From the NCBI RefSeq assembly GCF_900111925.1, contig NZ_FOKA01000002.1:124001-188000 (forward strand): a stretch of 64,000 nucleotides of DNA, read 5' to 3'. Origin of the DNA: Cellulomonas marina. GTDB lineage: Bacteria; Actinomycetota; Actinomycetes; Actinomycetales; Cellulomonadaceae. The notes below the pieces were generated by a model. The model made no database searches, was not told where the DNA came from, and saw nothing but the letters and a program-made list of their open reading frames with translations. The position numbers were made by a program, and so were the translations under genes. Shown one piece after another: positions 22,870 to 34,442 of this stretch. Position 1 is the stretch's first letter, and every line of letters begins with the position of its first letter.

Positions 22870-23910
22870 TCAGGTGGTCGGGCCGCTCGTCGCGCGCACG
22901 ACGAGGCGCGGGGTGAGCAGGACGTGCGGGTCCGGGACCGGCGGGTGGCCGCCGTCCAGCCGGTGCAGGAGCAGGTCGAGCGTCCGGCCGGCGGCCTCCT
23001 GCAGGGGCTGCGCGACGCTGGACAGGCCCAGCGCGGCGGCGACCGGCGTGTCGTCGAACCCGACGACCGCGCCGCGGCTCTCGTCGCCCAGGGCGGCGGC
23101 GACGCCGATGGCGAGGGAGTCGCTGGCGCAGACGAACGCGGTCGGAGCGCCGTCGGGGCGGGCGAGGAGCTCGGTCGCGGCGGCGCGGCCGGTCGCGATG
23201 CCGTCGTCCACGCCCGCCGTGAGCTCGGCGAGCGCGGCCTGCGGCACGCCGGCCGCCGCCAGCGCCTCCGCCCAGCCCCGCCGCCGGTCGGCGCCCGTGT
23301 CCGAGCCCTCGGGCCAGCCGACCCAGCCGATGCGCCGGTGCCCGAGCGCCAGCAGGTGCTCGACGGCCGCCCGCGTCCCCGCGGCGCCGTCGACGTCGAC
23401 CCAGGGGTGGTCGGCCGGCGCGGACCCGTCCGGCGGGTCCCACGGCCGCCCGAACGTCACGAACGGCACGCCCCGGCGCGCGAGCCAGCCCGTGCGCGGG
23501 TCCCCGTGGTGCGTCGCGGTGAGGACGAAGGCGTCGATGTCGGCCGTGTCGAGCAGGTCGTCGTACTGGCCGATCTCCGCGGCGTCGTCGGGCGCGGTGA
23601 AGAGCATGACGCGGTACCCGCGCTCCTGCGCACCCTCGGTCAGCCCGTGCAGGAACCGGTCGGACACGGCGCCGTTGATGCCGTCGTGCTGCGGCTCCAT
23701 GCGCAGGCCCAGCACGCGCGAGCGCCGGGTGCGCAGCGCGCGGCCGGCGGCCGACGGGCGGTAGCCGAGCTCGGCGATCGCCGCCTGCACCCGGGCGGCC
23801 GTCTCCGACCGGACGACGTGCGGCGCGTTGAGCACGTTGGACACCGTCTGCCGGGAGACGGCGGCACGGCGTGCCACGTCCTCCAGCGTCGGGCGCCCCT
23901 GGGTGTGCAT
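22870..23910 (-). CDS. LacI-family transcriptional repressor
   Basis: A 346-residue repressor with an N-terminal helix-turn-helix and hinge at residues 8-58 (TLEDVARRAAVSRQTVSNVL ... IAELGYRPS) and a periplasmic-binding-protein-like sensor domain. It likely controls the sugar importer downstream and the divergent debranching-type gene, through the perfect palindrome 22 bases before its own start. The effector is probably the imported sugar or a derivative; this is inference from position. Confidence 0.93.
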   Translation of the reverse strand: MHTQGRPTLEDVARRAAVSRQTVSNVLNAPHVVRSETAARVQAAIAELGYRPSAAGRALRTRRSRVLGLRMEPQHDGINGAVSDRFLHGLTEGAQERGYRVMLFTAPDDAAEIGQYDDLLDTADIDAFVLTATHHGDPRTGWLARRGVPFVTFGRPWDPPDGSAPADHPWVDVDGAAGTRAAVEHLLALGHRRIGWVGWPEGSDTGADRRRGWAEALAAAGVPQAALAELTAGVDDGIATGRAAATELLARPDGAPTAFVCASDSLAIGVAAALGDESRGAVVGFDDTPVAAALGLSSVAQPLQEAAGRTLDLLLHRLDGGHPPVPDPHVLLTPRLVVRATSGPTT

Positions 23911-23931
23911 CGCTGCTCCTGCCGATCTGTC

Positions 23932-23945
23932 TTTGATCGATCAAA
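23932..23945. promoter_or_regulatory. LacI-type operator
   Basis: TTTGATCGATCAAA is a perfect 14-base palindrome with a central CG, as expected for LacI-family sites, in the 121-base divergent region between lacI and the debranching-type gene. Confidence 0.8.
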
Positions 23946-24031
23946 CCGATGCCCCTACCGTGTGCCGGGAGTCACGCTCTGTCAAGCCGGACGCCGCCCT
24001 CGCCCGCCGCACCCTCCTGAGAGGCCTCTCG

Positions 24032-26167
24032 ATGACGACCCTGCAGCCCCTCCTGCACGACCTGCTCGCCGCCGTGGCCGCCCCGACCCAGGCGTGGTCC
24101 GCGCCCGATGGGCAGCTGCGCGCAGCCGGCGCCCAGGGCATCTACCAGGCCGACACCCGCCTCGTACGGTCGGCGCTCCTCACGGTGGGCGGCGCCGAGC
24201 CCGAGACGGTCGCCGCCGGTCCGGACGGCCCGGGGGCGGTGCGGGTCACGGCGCTGGTCCGGGCAGTCGACGGGCCGGGCGCCGACCCCACGACCCGGCT
24301 GGACCGCCGCCGCGTCGCCGCACCCGGTCGCGTGCAAGAGACCCTCGTGCTGACCTGCGCCACCGCGGAGCCCGTGACCGCGCGCGTCGCGCTCACGGTC
24401 CGCCCCGACGCCTCGCCGATGGAGGTGGTCAAGACCGGTCGGCCGCCGGTCGCCGCCCGCCTGCTGGCCGACGACGCGACCGACGGCACGCCTGACGCCG
24501 GGGACGGGCCCGCAGACGGTCCCGGCACCCGCTGGGAGGCCGACGGCGGCCGGACGGCGGCGCTGCTCGCCCCGGGTGCCGAGGTCACGACGACGCAGGA
24601 CGCGGACGGCCCCGTGGTGGAGGTCGTCTGGGACGTCGTCGTCACGCCCGGCACCCCGACAACCCTCACCTGGTCCGTCGACGTCGACGACCCTGGCGCC
24701 GTCGTCGGGCCGCCCGTCCGGCCCGCGCCGGAGTGGTCCGTCCCGAGGGTCCAGGCCGACGACCGCCGCCTGCCCGCGCTGCTCGCGCAGTCCCTCGACG
24801 ACCTCGCCACGCTGCGCATGACCGCCGCCCACGCGCCGGACGACGTGTTCCTCGCCGCCGGGGCGCCCTGGTTCTTCACGCTGTTCGGCCGCGACTCGCT
24901 GTGGGCCGCGCGCATGCTCCTCCCGCTGGGCACCGAGCTCGCCGCGGGCACCCTCCGGACGCTGGCCGCTCTGCAGGGCACCCGCACCGACCCGGCGACG
25001 GCCGAGCAGCCGGGCAAGATCCTCCACGAGGTCCGGGCCGGGGAGCTCGCGCTGCCCGACGAGGGCATGGTCCTGCCGCCCGTCTACTACGGGACCGTCG
25101 ACGCGACACCGCTGTGGGTGTGCGTGCTGCACGACGCCTGGCGGTGGGGGATGCCCGCCGAGCAGGTCGAGGCGCTCCTGCCCGCCGCCGAGCGCGCGCT
25201 CGCGTGGATGTCCGACCACGGCGACGCCGACGGCGACGGCTTCCTCGAGTACGTCGACGAGACCGGCCACGGGCTGGCCAACCAGGGCTGGAAGGACTCC
25301 GGCGACTCCGTGCAGTGGCGCGACGGCACGCTGGCGACCGGTCCCATCGCGCTCGTCGAGGTGCAGGGGTACGCGCACGAGGCGGCGCTCGCGGGCGCCG
25401 CGCTGCTCGACGCCTTCGGCCGCCCCGGGGGCGACCGGTGGCGCGCCTGGGCGGCACGTCTGGCGGAGCGGTTCCGTGCGTCCTTCTGGACCTCCGACGA
25501 CGAGGGCCCCTACCCGGGGATCGCGCTCGACGCCGACAAGCGCGTGGTCGACTCCGTCACCAGCAACCTCGGTCACCTCCTCGGCACGGGTCTGCTGTCC
25601 GCGGAGGAGGAGGCCGTCGTCGCCGCGCGCCTCGCGGGTGCGGACCTCGGCTCCGGCCGCGGCCTGCGGACCCTGTCCGCGCGGTCCGGCGGCTTCTGGC
25701 CGCTGCGGTACCACGGCGGGGCCGTGTGGCCGCACGACACGGCGATCGCGGTGGCGGGGCTCGCCCGGGCCGGGCACGGCGACGTGGCCGCCTCGCTGGC
25801 CGCCGGCCTGCTGGCCGTCGGGGAGGACGTGGGGTGGCGGCTGCCCGAGCTGTGGTCCGGCGACGCGCCCGACGAGTCGCCGCGGACCGTGCCCTACCCG
25901 GCGGCGTGCCGCCCGCAGGCCTGGTCGGCGGCGTCGGCGGTCGTCGTGCTGTCGAGCGCGCTCGGGCTGCGGCCCGACGTGCCGGGCGGGACCCTCACGG
26001 TGGCGCCCGTCCGGCCGTCGCCGTTCGGCGCCCTGGGGGTCGAGGGGCTGCGGCTGGCCGGGCACCCGCTCGACGTCCGGGTGACGGCGTCGGGTGAAGC
26101 CCGGGTCACCACGTCCGCGGCGGTGCAGGTCAGGGGCGCGGACAGCATCGAGGCGCCGCGTCGCTGA
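24032..26167 (+). CDS. Glycogen-debranching-type protein (amylo-alpha-1,6-glucosidase family)
   Basis: A 711-residue cytoplasmic protein in two parts: an N-terminal glycogen-debranching beta domain (about 10-235, starting LQPLLHDLLAAVAAPTQAW with QGIYQADTRLVR) and a C-terminal (alpha/alpha)6 glucosidase barrel with WFFTLFGRDSLWAARMLLP, DGFLEYVDE, GLANQGWKDSGDSV and WPHDTAIAVAGLAR. Acidic residues in GRDS, WKDSGDS and WPHD are candidates for catalysis. It probably removes glucose from an oligosaccharide brought in by the adjacent importer. ATG 24032 follows GAGAGG. The gene is divergent from lacI with the shared operator. Confidence 0.88.
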   Translation: MTTLQPLLHDLLAAVAAPTQAWSAPDGQLRAAGAQGIYQADTRLVRSALLTVGGAEPETVAAGPDGPGAVRVTALVRAVDGPGADPTTRLDRRRVAAPGRVQETLVLTCATAEPVTARVALTVRPDASPMEVVKTGRPPVAARLLADDATDGTPDAGDGPADGPGTRWEADGGRTAALLAPGAEVTTTQDADGPVVEVVWDVVVTPGTPTTLTWSVDVDDPGAVVGPPVRPAPEWSVPRVQADDRRLPALLAQSLDDLATLRMTAAHAPDDVFLAAGAPWFFTLFGRDSLWAARMLLPLGTELAAGTLRTLAALQGTRTDPATAEQPGKILHEVRAGELALPDEGMVLPPVYYGTVDATPLWVCVLHDAWRWGMPAEQVEALLPAAERALAWMSDHGDADGDGFLEYVDETGHGLANQGWKDSGDSVQWRDGTLATGPIALVEVQGYAHEAALAGAALLDAFGRPGGDRWRAWAARLAERFRASFWTSDDEGPYPGIALDADKRVVDSVTSNLGHLLGTGLLSAEEEAVVAARLAGADLGSGRGLRTLSARSGGFWPLRYHGGAVWPHDTAIAVAGLARAGHGDVAASLAAGLLAVGEDVGWRLPELWSGDAPDESPRTVPYPAACRPQAWSAASAVVVLSSALGLRPDVPGGTLTVAPVRPSPFGALGVEGLRLAGHPLDVRVTASGEARVTTSAAVQVRGADSIEAPRR

Positions 26168-26275
26168 GAGCGTCGGGGGGCCCCGGCCACGGCCCGGGCG
26201 CTACCGTTGTCGCTTTCACGGGTGCCGACGCCCGACGAGGACGACGGGCGCCGGCCGGTCGAGGAGAGGGCCGAC

Positions 26276-28159
26276 ATGCGACTGCTGGACCGGATCACGT
26301 CCCCCGCGGACGTGCGACGCCTCTCGGGGCGGCAGGCCACCGCGCTGGCCGCCGAGATCCGCGACTTCCTCGTCGCCCAGGTGTCCCGGACCGGTGGCCA
26401 CCTCGGCCCCAACCTCGGCGTCGTCGAGCTGACGATCGCCATCCACCGCGTCTTCCGGTCGCCGGAGGACACGGTCGTCTTCGACACGGGCCACCAGGCC
26501 TACGTGCACAAGCTGCTGACGGGCCGCACCGACTTCTCGGCGCTGCGCCGTCGCGGCGGGCTGTCGGGCTACCCCAGCCGTGCGGAGTCCGAGCACGACG
26601 TGGTGGAGAACTCGCACGCGTCGACCTCGCTGTCGTGGGCCGACGGGATCGCGAAGGCCAACGTGCTGCAGGGCCGCGCCGACCGCAGCGTCGTGGCGGT
26701 CATCGGCGACGGGGCGCTCACCGGCGGCATGGCCTGGGAGGCGCTCAACAACATCGCCGCCGGCCACGACCGCCGGCTCGTCATCGTCGTCAACGACAAC
26801 GGGCGCTCCTACGCGCCGACGATCGGCGGCCTCGCCGAGCACCTGTCCCTCCTGCGCGCGACGCAGGGGTACGAGCACGTCCTCGACTGGGGCAAGCGGA
26901 CGCTGCGCCGCTCGGGCCCGCCCGGCCGGTTCGCCTACGACGCGCTGCACGGGCTCAAGAAGGGCATCAAGGACGTCGTCGCGCCGCAGGGCCTGTTCGA
27001 GGACCTCGGGCTGAAGTACGTCGGGCCGGTCGACGGGCACGACGTGACCGCCGTGGAGCGCGCGCTGCGCCGCGCCCGCGACTTCGGCGGGCCGGTCATC
27101 GTGCACGTGCTGACGGAGAAGGGCCGCGGGTACAGCCCGGCCGAGCAGGACGTCGCCGACCGCTTCCACGCCGTCGGGCAGATCCACCCGGAGACCGGGC
27201 TGCCCGTCGCGCCGAGCCGGTTCGGCTGGACGAGCGTCTTCGCCGACGAGATCGTCCGGATCGGGCGCCGCCGGTCCGACGTCGTGGCCATCACCGCGGC
27301 GATGCTGCAGCCCGTGGGGCTGGCGCCGTTCGCGGAGGAGTTCCCGGACCGGGTGTTCGACGTCGGCATCGCCGAGCAGCACGCCGCCACCTCCGCGGCC
27401 GGCATGGCCTTCGCCGGGCTGCACCCCGTCGTGGCCGTCTACGCGACCTTCCTCAACCGCGCCTACGACCAGGTGCTCCTCGACGTGGCGCTGCACCGCG
27501 CGGGCGTCACCTTCGTGCTGGACCGCGCCGGCCTCACGGGCGACGACGGCGCCTCCCACAACGGCATGTGGGACATGGCGCTGCTCGCCTCGGTGCCGGG
27601 CCTGCGCCTGGCGGCGCCGCGCGACGAGGAGACGCTGCGCTCGGCGCTGCGCGAGGCCGTCGACGTCGACGACGCGCCGACCGTCGTGCGCTACCCGAAG
27701 GGTGCGCTGGGCGACCCGCTGCCGGCGCTCGAGTCCCTCGACGGCGTCGACGTGCTGGCCCGGCACGAGGGCCCGGACGACGCGCCGGCGGTGCTCGTCG
27801 TCGGCCTGGGGTCCATGGCCCGCACGGCGCTCGCCGCCGCCGAGGCGCTGGCCGCCCACGGCCTGCGCGTGACGGTCGCGGACCCCCGCTGGGTCCTGCC
27901 GGTGCCCGCCGCGCTGACGAAGCTCGTCGGGGAGCACGACCACGTCGTGACGATCGAGGACGGGCTCGTCGACGGGGGAGCGGGGTCGGTGGTCGCCCAG
28001 CGCGCCCGCGAGGCCGGCCTGCCGACGCCCGTGCAGAACCTCGGCGTGCCGCGCGCGTTCCTCGACCACGCCACGCGCGACCAGCTGCTCGACGAGCTGC
28101 GCCTGCGCCCCGAGGACGTCACCCGCGACGTCCTGGCCGCCCTCGGCCGCACCCGCTGA
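26276..28159 (+). CDS. dxs: 1-deoxy-D-xylulose-5-phosphate synthase
   Basis: Condenses pyruvate and glyceraldehyde-3-phosphate to DXP, the first step of the MEP isoprenoid pathway, with thiamine diphosphate. The 627-residue product shows [14 protein letters not shown], the ThDP motif [16 protein letters not shown], the transketolase Pyr domain with [16 protein letters not shown] and the C-terminal domain ([16 protein letters not shown]). ATG 26276 is chosen because [14 protein letters not shown] is the family start; GGAGAGGG lies ahead. By memory dxs1 lies next to the RNase D gene in M. tuberculosis, whereas here 9 kb separates them. Confidence 0.96.
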   Translation: MRLLDRITSPADVRRLSGRQATALAAEIRDFLVAQVSRTGGHLGPNLGVVELTIAIHRVFRSPEDTVVFDTGHQAYVHKLLTGRTDFSALRRRGGLSGYPSRAESEHDVVENSHASTSLSWADGIAKANVLQGRADRSVVAVIGDGALTGGMAWEALNNIAAGHDRRLVIVVNDNGRSYAPTIGGLAEHLSLLRATQGYEHVLDWGKRTLRRSGPPGRFAYDALHGLKKGIKDVVAPQGLFEDLGLKYVGPVDGHDVTAVERALRRARDFGGPVIVHVLTEKGRGYSPAEQDVADRFHAVGQIHPETGLPVAPSRFGWTSVFADEIVRIGRRRSDVVAITAAMLQPVGLAPFAEEFPDRVFDVGIAEQHAATSAAGMAFAGLHPVVAVYATFLNRAYDQVLLDVALHRAGVTFVLDRAGLTGDDGASHNGMWDMALLASVPGLRLAAPRDEETLRSALREAVDVDDAPTVVRYPKGALGDPLPALESLDGVDVLARHEGPDDAPAVLVVGLGSMARTALAAAEALAAHGLRVTVADPRWVLPVPAALTKLVGEHDHVVTIEDGLVDGGAGSVVAQRAREAGLPTPVQNLGVPRAFLDHATRDQLLDELRLRPEDVTRDVLAALGRTR

Positions 28160-28173
28160 CACGGAGGCGTGCC

Positions 28174-28656
28174 CTAGGCGTTCCCGTCGTCGAGCCCTTC
28201 GAACAGGTCGGCGAGCAGCGGCTCGCCCTCGTGTCGCGGGGGCCACACCACGGTGTGCCACTCGGGGCGCAAACCTCGGGTGAAGGTCGCCTGGTCGACC
28301 TCGGTCGGCACGAGGACCAGCCGCTGACTGCGGTGCTCGAGCAGGACGGCGACGACGACGTGTGCCACGGGGTCGATGCGCACGTGCACCCCGATGCACC
28401 GGTCGGGGACCGCCCGCAGGTGGTAGACGTTCTCCGGCTGCCAGGGCGGGAACCCGTGCGCGACCCGCCAGGCCTGCATCCGGTCGAACCAGCTCTGCGG
28501 GATCGCACCGTGCAGCAGGCGTCGCAGCCCACGGCCGCCATCACACCGCACCTGGAGAAAGGCGGCGTCCGCCGCGGCGCCGATGCGGACGTGGTCGGGG
28601 TGCCCCGTCGCGCCGTCAGGGCCGAACGTGACGACCACGTCCGGCCGCTCACCATG
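28174..28656 (-). pseudogene. Remnant of a PIG-L (LmbE-type) deacetylase
   Basis: The frame keeps the C-terminal half of a PIG-L family N-acetyl-sugar deacetylase: RPDVVVTFGPDGATGHPDHV is the family's conserved DVVxTFGPDG-x-GHPDH motif, and the rest (WFDRMQAW..., TEVDQATFTRGLRPEWHTVV) looks like a normal tail. The N-terminal AHPDDE zinc motif and about 100 residues are absent. Upstream of the motif the frame reads into the pflB promoter and has no plausible start. The 5' half seems to have been lost where the pflBA module now begins. Confidence 0.75.
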
Positions 28657-28766
28657 CCGTGATGCTGGCAGCCCTCCAGGTGCCGGCACGAGGTGATTTC
28701 CGCCGGTCGGCGTCGTTCGGCGGGACGGGGGGACCGAGGTCCCAGGACATCCCATGACCCGGTCCG

Positions 28767-28772
28767 TAGCGT
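28767..28772 (+). promoter_or_regulatory. -10 box of pflB promoter
   Basis: TAGCGT with a leader of about 25 bases that carries a CGGAGGA ribosome site before the pflB ATG. I see no clear FNR- or Rex-type palindrome nearby. Confidence 0.45.
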
Positions 28773-28801
28773 CGGTCGTACCGACTCCCACGGAGGAACC
28801 G

Positions 28802-31084
28802 ATGTCCACCACCGCAGCACCCGCCGGCGCACCCCTCGCCGCCGAGGCCGACCGGCTGCCCGACGCCTGGGCCGGGTTCGTCCCGGGCCCGTGGGCCGAC
28901 CACGTCGACGTCCGCGACTTCATCCAGCGCAACTACACGCCCTACACGGGCGACGCCTCCTTCCTCGCCGGCCCGACGGAGCGCACGACGGGCATCTGGG
29001 CCCGCCTGTCCGCGATGTTCCCCGCTGAGCGCGAGAAGGGCGTGCACGACGTCGACGCGACGAAGCCCTCGACGATCACCTCGCACGCCCCCGGCTACAT
29101 CGACCGCGAGAACGAGCTCGTCGTCGGCCTGCAGACCGACGCGCCGCTCAAGCGCGCCATCATGCCCAACGGCGGGTACCGGATGGTGCAGACGTCGCTG
29201 GAGACCTACGGCTACGAGGTTGACCCGGTCGTCACGGAGATCTTCACGAAGTACCGCAAGACCCACAACGACGGCGTCTTCGACGTCTACCCGCCCGCCG
29301 TCCGCGCGGCCCGCTCGTCGCACATCATCACGGGCCTGCCCGACGCCTACGGCCGCGGCCGCATCATCGGCGACTACCGCCGGGTCGCGCTCTACGGGGT
29401 CGACGCGCTGATCGCCGCGAAGAAGGCCGAGAAGGCCGAGCTCGACATGGAGCGCTCGGTCGCCGACGTCATCCGCGACCGGGAGGAGCTGGCCGAGCAG
29501 GTCCGCGCCCTCGGCGAGCTCAAGGCCATGGCAGCCTCCTACGGCTACGACATCTCGAAGCCGGCGACGACGGCCCGCGAGGCCGTGCAGTGGCTGTACT
29601 TCGCCTACCTCGCGGCGACGAAGGAGCAGAACGGCGCGGCGATGTCGCTGGGCCGCACCTCGACCTTCCTCGACGTCTACCTCGAACGGGACCTCGTCGC
29701 CGGCCGCCTCACGGAGTCGCAGGCGCAAGAGCTCGTCGACGACTTCGTCATCAAGCTGCGGATCATCCGCTTCCTGCGCACGCCCGAGTACGACAACCTG
29801 TTCTCCGGGGACCCGACGTGGGTCACCGAGACGCTCGCCGGCGTCGGTGAGGACGGGCGGCCCCTGGTCACCCGGACGTCCTTCCGGTACCTGCAGACGC
29901 TCTACAACCTGGGGCCGGCCCCCGAGCCGAACCTCACGGTGTTCTGGAGCGAGCGGCTGCCGCGGGGCTTCAAGGACTTCTGCGCGCAGGTCTCGATCGA
30001 CACCTCGGCCATCCAGTACGAGAACGACGAGATCATCCGCCCGGCCTGGGGCGACGACGCCGCCATCGCGTGCTGCGTGTCCCCGATGCGGGTGGGCAAG
30101 CAGATGCAGTTCTTCGGGGCGCGCGTGAACCTCGCCAAGTGCCTGCTGTACGCGATCAACGGCGGGCGCGACGAGGTGTCGGGCAAGCAGATCGCGCCCG
30201 TCACCGCCCCGGTCGAGGGCGACGTCCTCGACTTCGACGACGTCATGGCGAAGTTCGACGCCGAGATGGACTGGCTCGCGCAGACCTACGTCGACGCGCT
30301 CAACTGCGTGCACTACATGCACGACAAGTACGCCTACGAGCGCATCGAGATGGCGCTGCACGACCGGCAGGTGCTGCGGACGCTGGCCTGCGGGATCGCG
30401 GGGCTCTCGGTGGTGACCGACGCGCTCTCGGCGATCAAGCACGCGACGGTCCGGCCCGTGCGCGACGAGACGGGCCTGGTCGTGGACTACACGATCGAGG
30501 GCGACTTCCCGACGTACGGCAACGACGACGACCGCGCGGACGACATCGCCGTGGCGCTGGTCAGGACGTTCATGGAGAAGATCCGCCGGTTCCCGACCTA
30601 CCGGGACGCGCTGCACACGCAGTCCGTGCTGACCATCACGTCGAACGTCGTCTACGGCAAGGCCACGGGGAACACCCCCGACGGCCGCCGCGCCGGCCAG
30701 CCGTTCGCCCCGGGCGCCAACCCCATGAACGGCCGCGACACGCACGGGATGCTCGCCTCGGGCCTGTCGGTGGCCAAGCTGCCGTACTCCGAGGCGATGG
30801 ACGGCATCTCGCTGACGTCCTCGGTCCTGCCCTCGGGCCTCGGCCGGACGAAGGACGAGCAGGTCGCCAACCTCGTCGGCCTCCTCGACGCCTACACCGT
30901 GTCCTCCGGCTACCACATGAACGTCAACGTGCTGAACCGGGAGACGCTGCAGGACGCCATGGAGCACCCGGAGAACTACCCGCAGCTGACCGTGCGGGTG
31001 TCCGGGTACGCGGTCAATTTCGTCCGCCTGACCCGCGAGCAGCAGCTCGACGTCCTGTCCCGCACCTTCCACGGCGGGGTGTGA
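28802..31084 (+). CDS. pflB: Formate C-acetyltransferase (pyruvate formate-lyase)
   Basis: Glycyl-radical enzyme turning pyruvate and CoA into acetyl-CoA and formate without oxygen. The 760-residue product carries the catalytic Cys pair at 424-425 (IACCVSPM) and the radical glycine at 735 (VRVSGYAV) near the C-terminus, which assigns it to genuine PFL rather than to the diol dehydratase branch. GGAGG precedes the ATG. It is followed after one base by its activase gene. The presence of PFL indicates fermentative or microaerobic growth. Confidence 0.97.
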   Translation: MSTTAAPAGAPLAAEADRLPDAWAGFVPGPWADHVDVRDFIQRNYTPYTGDASFLAGPTERTTGIWARLSAMFPAEREKGVHDVDATKPSTITSHAPGYIDRENELVVGLQTDAPLKRAIMPNGGYRMVQTSLETYGYEVDPVVTEIFTKYRKTHNDGVFDVYPPAVRAARSSHIITGLPDAYGRGRIIGDYRRVALYGVDALIAAKKAEKAELDMERSVADVIRDREELAEQVRALGELKAMAASYGYDISKPATTAREAVQWLYFAYLAATKEQNGAAMSLGRTSTFLDVYLERDLVAGRLTESQAQELVDDFVIKLRIIRFLRTPEYDNLFSGDPTWVTETLAGVGEDGRPLVTRTSFRYLQTLYNLGPAPEPNLTVFWSERLPRGFKDFCAQVSIDTSAIQYENDEIIRPAWGDDAAIACCVSPMRVGKQMQFFGARVNLAKCLLYAINGGRDEVSGKQIAPVTAPVEGDVLDFDDVMAKFDAEMDWLAQTYVDALNCVHYMHDKYAYERIEMALHDRQVLRTLACGIAGLSVVTDALSAIKHATVRPVRDETGLVVDYTIEGDFPTYGNDDDRADDIAVALVRTFMEKIRRFPTYRDALHTQSVLTITSNVVYGKATGNTPDGRRAGQPFAPGANPMNGRDTHGMLASGLSVAKLPYSEAMDGISLTSSVLPSGLGRTKDEQVANLVGLLDAYTVSSGYHMNVNVLNRETLQDAMEHPENYPQLTVRVSGYAVNFVRLTREQQLDVLSRTFHGGV

Positions 31085-31085
31085 C

Positions 31086-31988
31086 ATGACGACCCTCGAC
31101 GAGCGGCAGGACGCGTCCCACGACGGGGGCGCCCCCGTCGTGCGGCTCGACCTGCCGCTCGTCGGCGGGTCGCACGAGCGGACCCACGGGCACGGCACCC
31201 AGGGGCTGACGTCCGCCGACGAGGTGGACCACGCAGCCCGCATGACCGCCGTGCGCTCCGGGGCGCTGGGGTCCGTGCACTCCTGGGAGCTCGTGACGGC
31301 CGTCGACGGGCCCGGCACGCGGATGACGATCTTCCTGGCCGGCTGCCCGTTGCGGTGCCTGTACTGCCACAACCCGGACACGATGGAGATGCGGCGCGGC
31401 ACCGACGTGGAGGTCGACGACCTCCTGCGGCGGTTGTCCCGCTACCGCGGCATCTTCCGGGCCACCGGCGGCGGCCTGACGATCTCGGGGGGCGAGCCCC
31501 TCATGCAGCCGGCGTTCGTGGCGCGGCTGCTGCGCGGCGCGAAGGCGATGGGCATCCACACGACGATGGACACGTCGGGCTACCTCGGGGCGCACGCCAC
31601 CGATGCGGTGCTCGACGACCTCGACCTCGTGCTCCTGGACATCAAGTCCGGTGACGAGGAGACCTACCAGCGGGTGACGGGCCGGCAGCTCGCGCCGACG
31701 CTGGCCTTCGGGCAGCGGCTCGCCGAGCGGGGCGTGGCCGTGTGGGTCCGGTTCGTGCTGGTCCCGGGGCTGACCGATGACGAGGCGAACGTCGAGCGCG
31801 TGGCCGCGCACGCCGCGGACATCGGCACGGTGGAGCGCGTCGAGGTGCTGCCCTTCCACCAGATGGGCCGCGACAAGTGGGACGCGCTCGGCATGCGTTA
31901 CGAGCTGGAGGGCACCCCGCCCCCGTCCCCCGAGCTCGTCGAGCGCGTGCGCGGGCAGTTCCGCGCGCACGGGCTGACGACCTTCTAG
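31086..31988 (+). CDS. pflA: Pyruvate formate-lyase activating enzyme
   Basis: Radical-SAM enzyme that installs the glycyl radical on PflB. The 300-residue protein has the CxxxCxxC cluster motif at Cys87, Cys91 and Cys94 (GCPLRCLYCHNPDT), then GGGLTISGGEPLMQPAF and MDTSGYLG, as in PflA. It carries an N-terminal extension of about 55 residues, acidic and His/Gly-rich, that shorter PflA proteins lack; its role is unknown. The ATG lies one base after the pflB stop, so the genes form an operon ended by the strong hairpin at 31992. Confidence 0.95.
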   Translation: MTTLDERQDASHDGGAPVVRLDLPLVGGSHERTHGHGTQGLTSADEVDHAARMTAVRSGALGSVHSWELVTAVDGPGTRMTIFLAGCPLRCLYCHNPDTMEMRRGTDVEVDDLLRRLSRYRGIFRATGGGLTISGGEPLMQPAFVARLLRGAKAMGIHTTMDTSGYLGAHATDAVLDDLDLVLLDIKSGDEETYQRVTGRQLAPTLAFGQRLAERGVAVWVRFVLVPGLTDDEANVERVAAHAADIGTVERVEVLPFHQMGRDKWDALGMRYELEGTPPPSPELVERVRGQFRAHGLTTF

Positions 31989-31991
31989 ACC

Positions 31992-32041
31992 GGTCACCGG
32001 GACCGGACGACGTCGTGGGGGCGACGTCCGGCCCGGTGACC
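31992..32041. terminator. Long hairpin after pflA
   Basis: GGTCACCGGG plus CCGGACG on the left pair with CGTCCGG plus CCCGGTGACC on the right, with one bulged base, in the gap between convergent pflA and the fatty-acid oxidation gene. It likely terminates both transcripts. Confidence 0.7.
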
Positions 32042-32066
32042 ATCCCCGTCCCGTCCTCAGCCGCCC

Positions 32067-34193
<2,127 letters not shown>

Positions 34194-34442
34194 GGGTCCG
34201 GGCCTCCCGGGACGTCGTCGTCCGACCGCGTGTGCCGCCGGTCCGCGGACCGGTGCTCCGGCCGCCCGGCGCACGTTACCGGGGCCGACCGACACCGCGG
34301 TGCGGGCACCGCCGACCCCCGTCCTGCGGGCAGGGCCGACCCTGTACGCGGACCGGGCATTCCGTTAGTTTTCGCCCGTACCCGAACCCGGTCCGTGCGT
34401 CCTGGCGCGCCCGGAGGACCGGCCGACGAAAGGCGTCGCTCC

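Noticed and set aside
28660-28801. FNR or Rex operator upstream of pflB
   Set aside because: No TTGAT-N4-ATCAA or TTGTG-N8-CACAA-type palindrome could be seen.
28174-28932. Full-length 252-codon minus-strand gene ending at the PIG-L motif
   Set aside because: The first 95 or so codons are the complement of the pflB start and promoter and show no PIG-L N-terminal motif.
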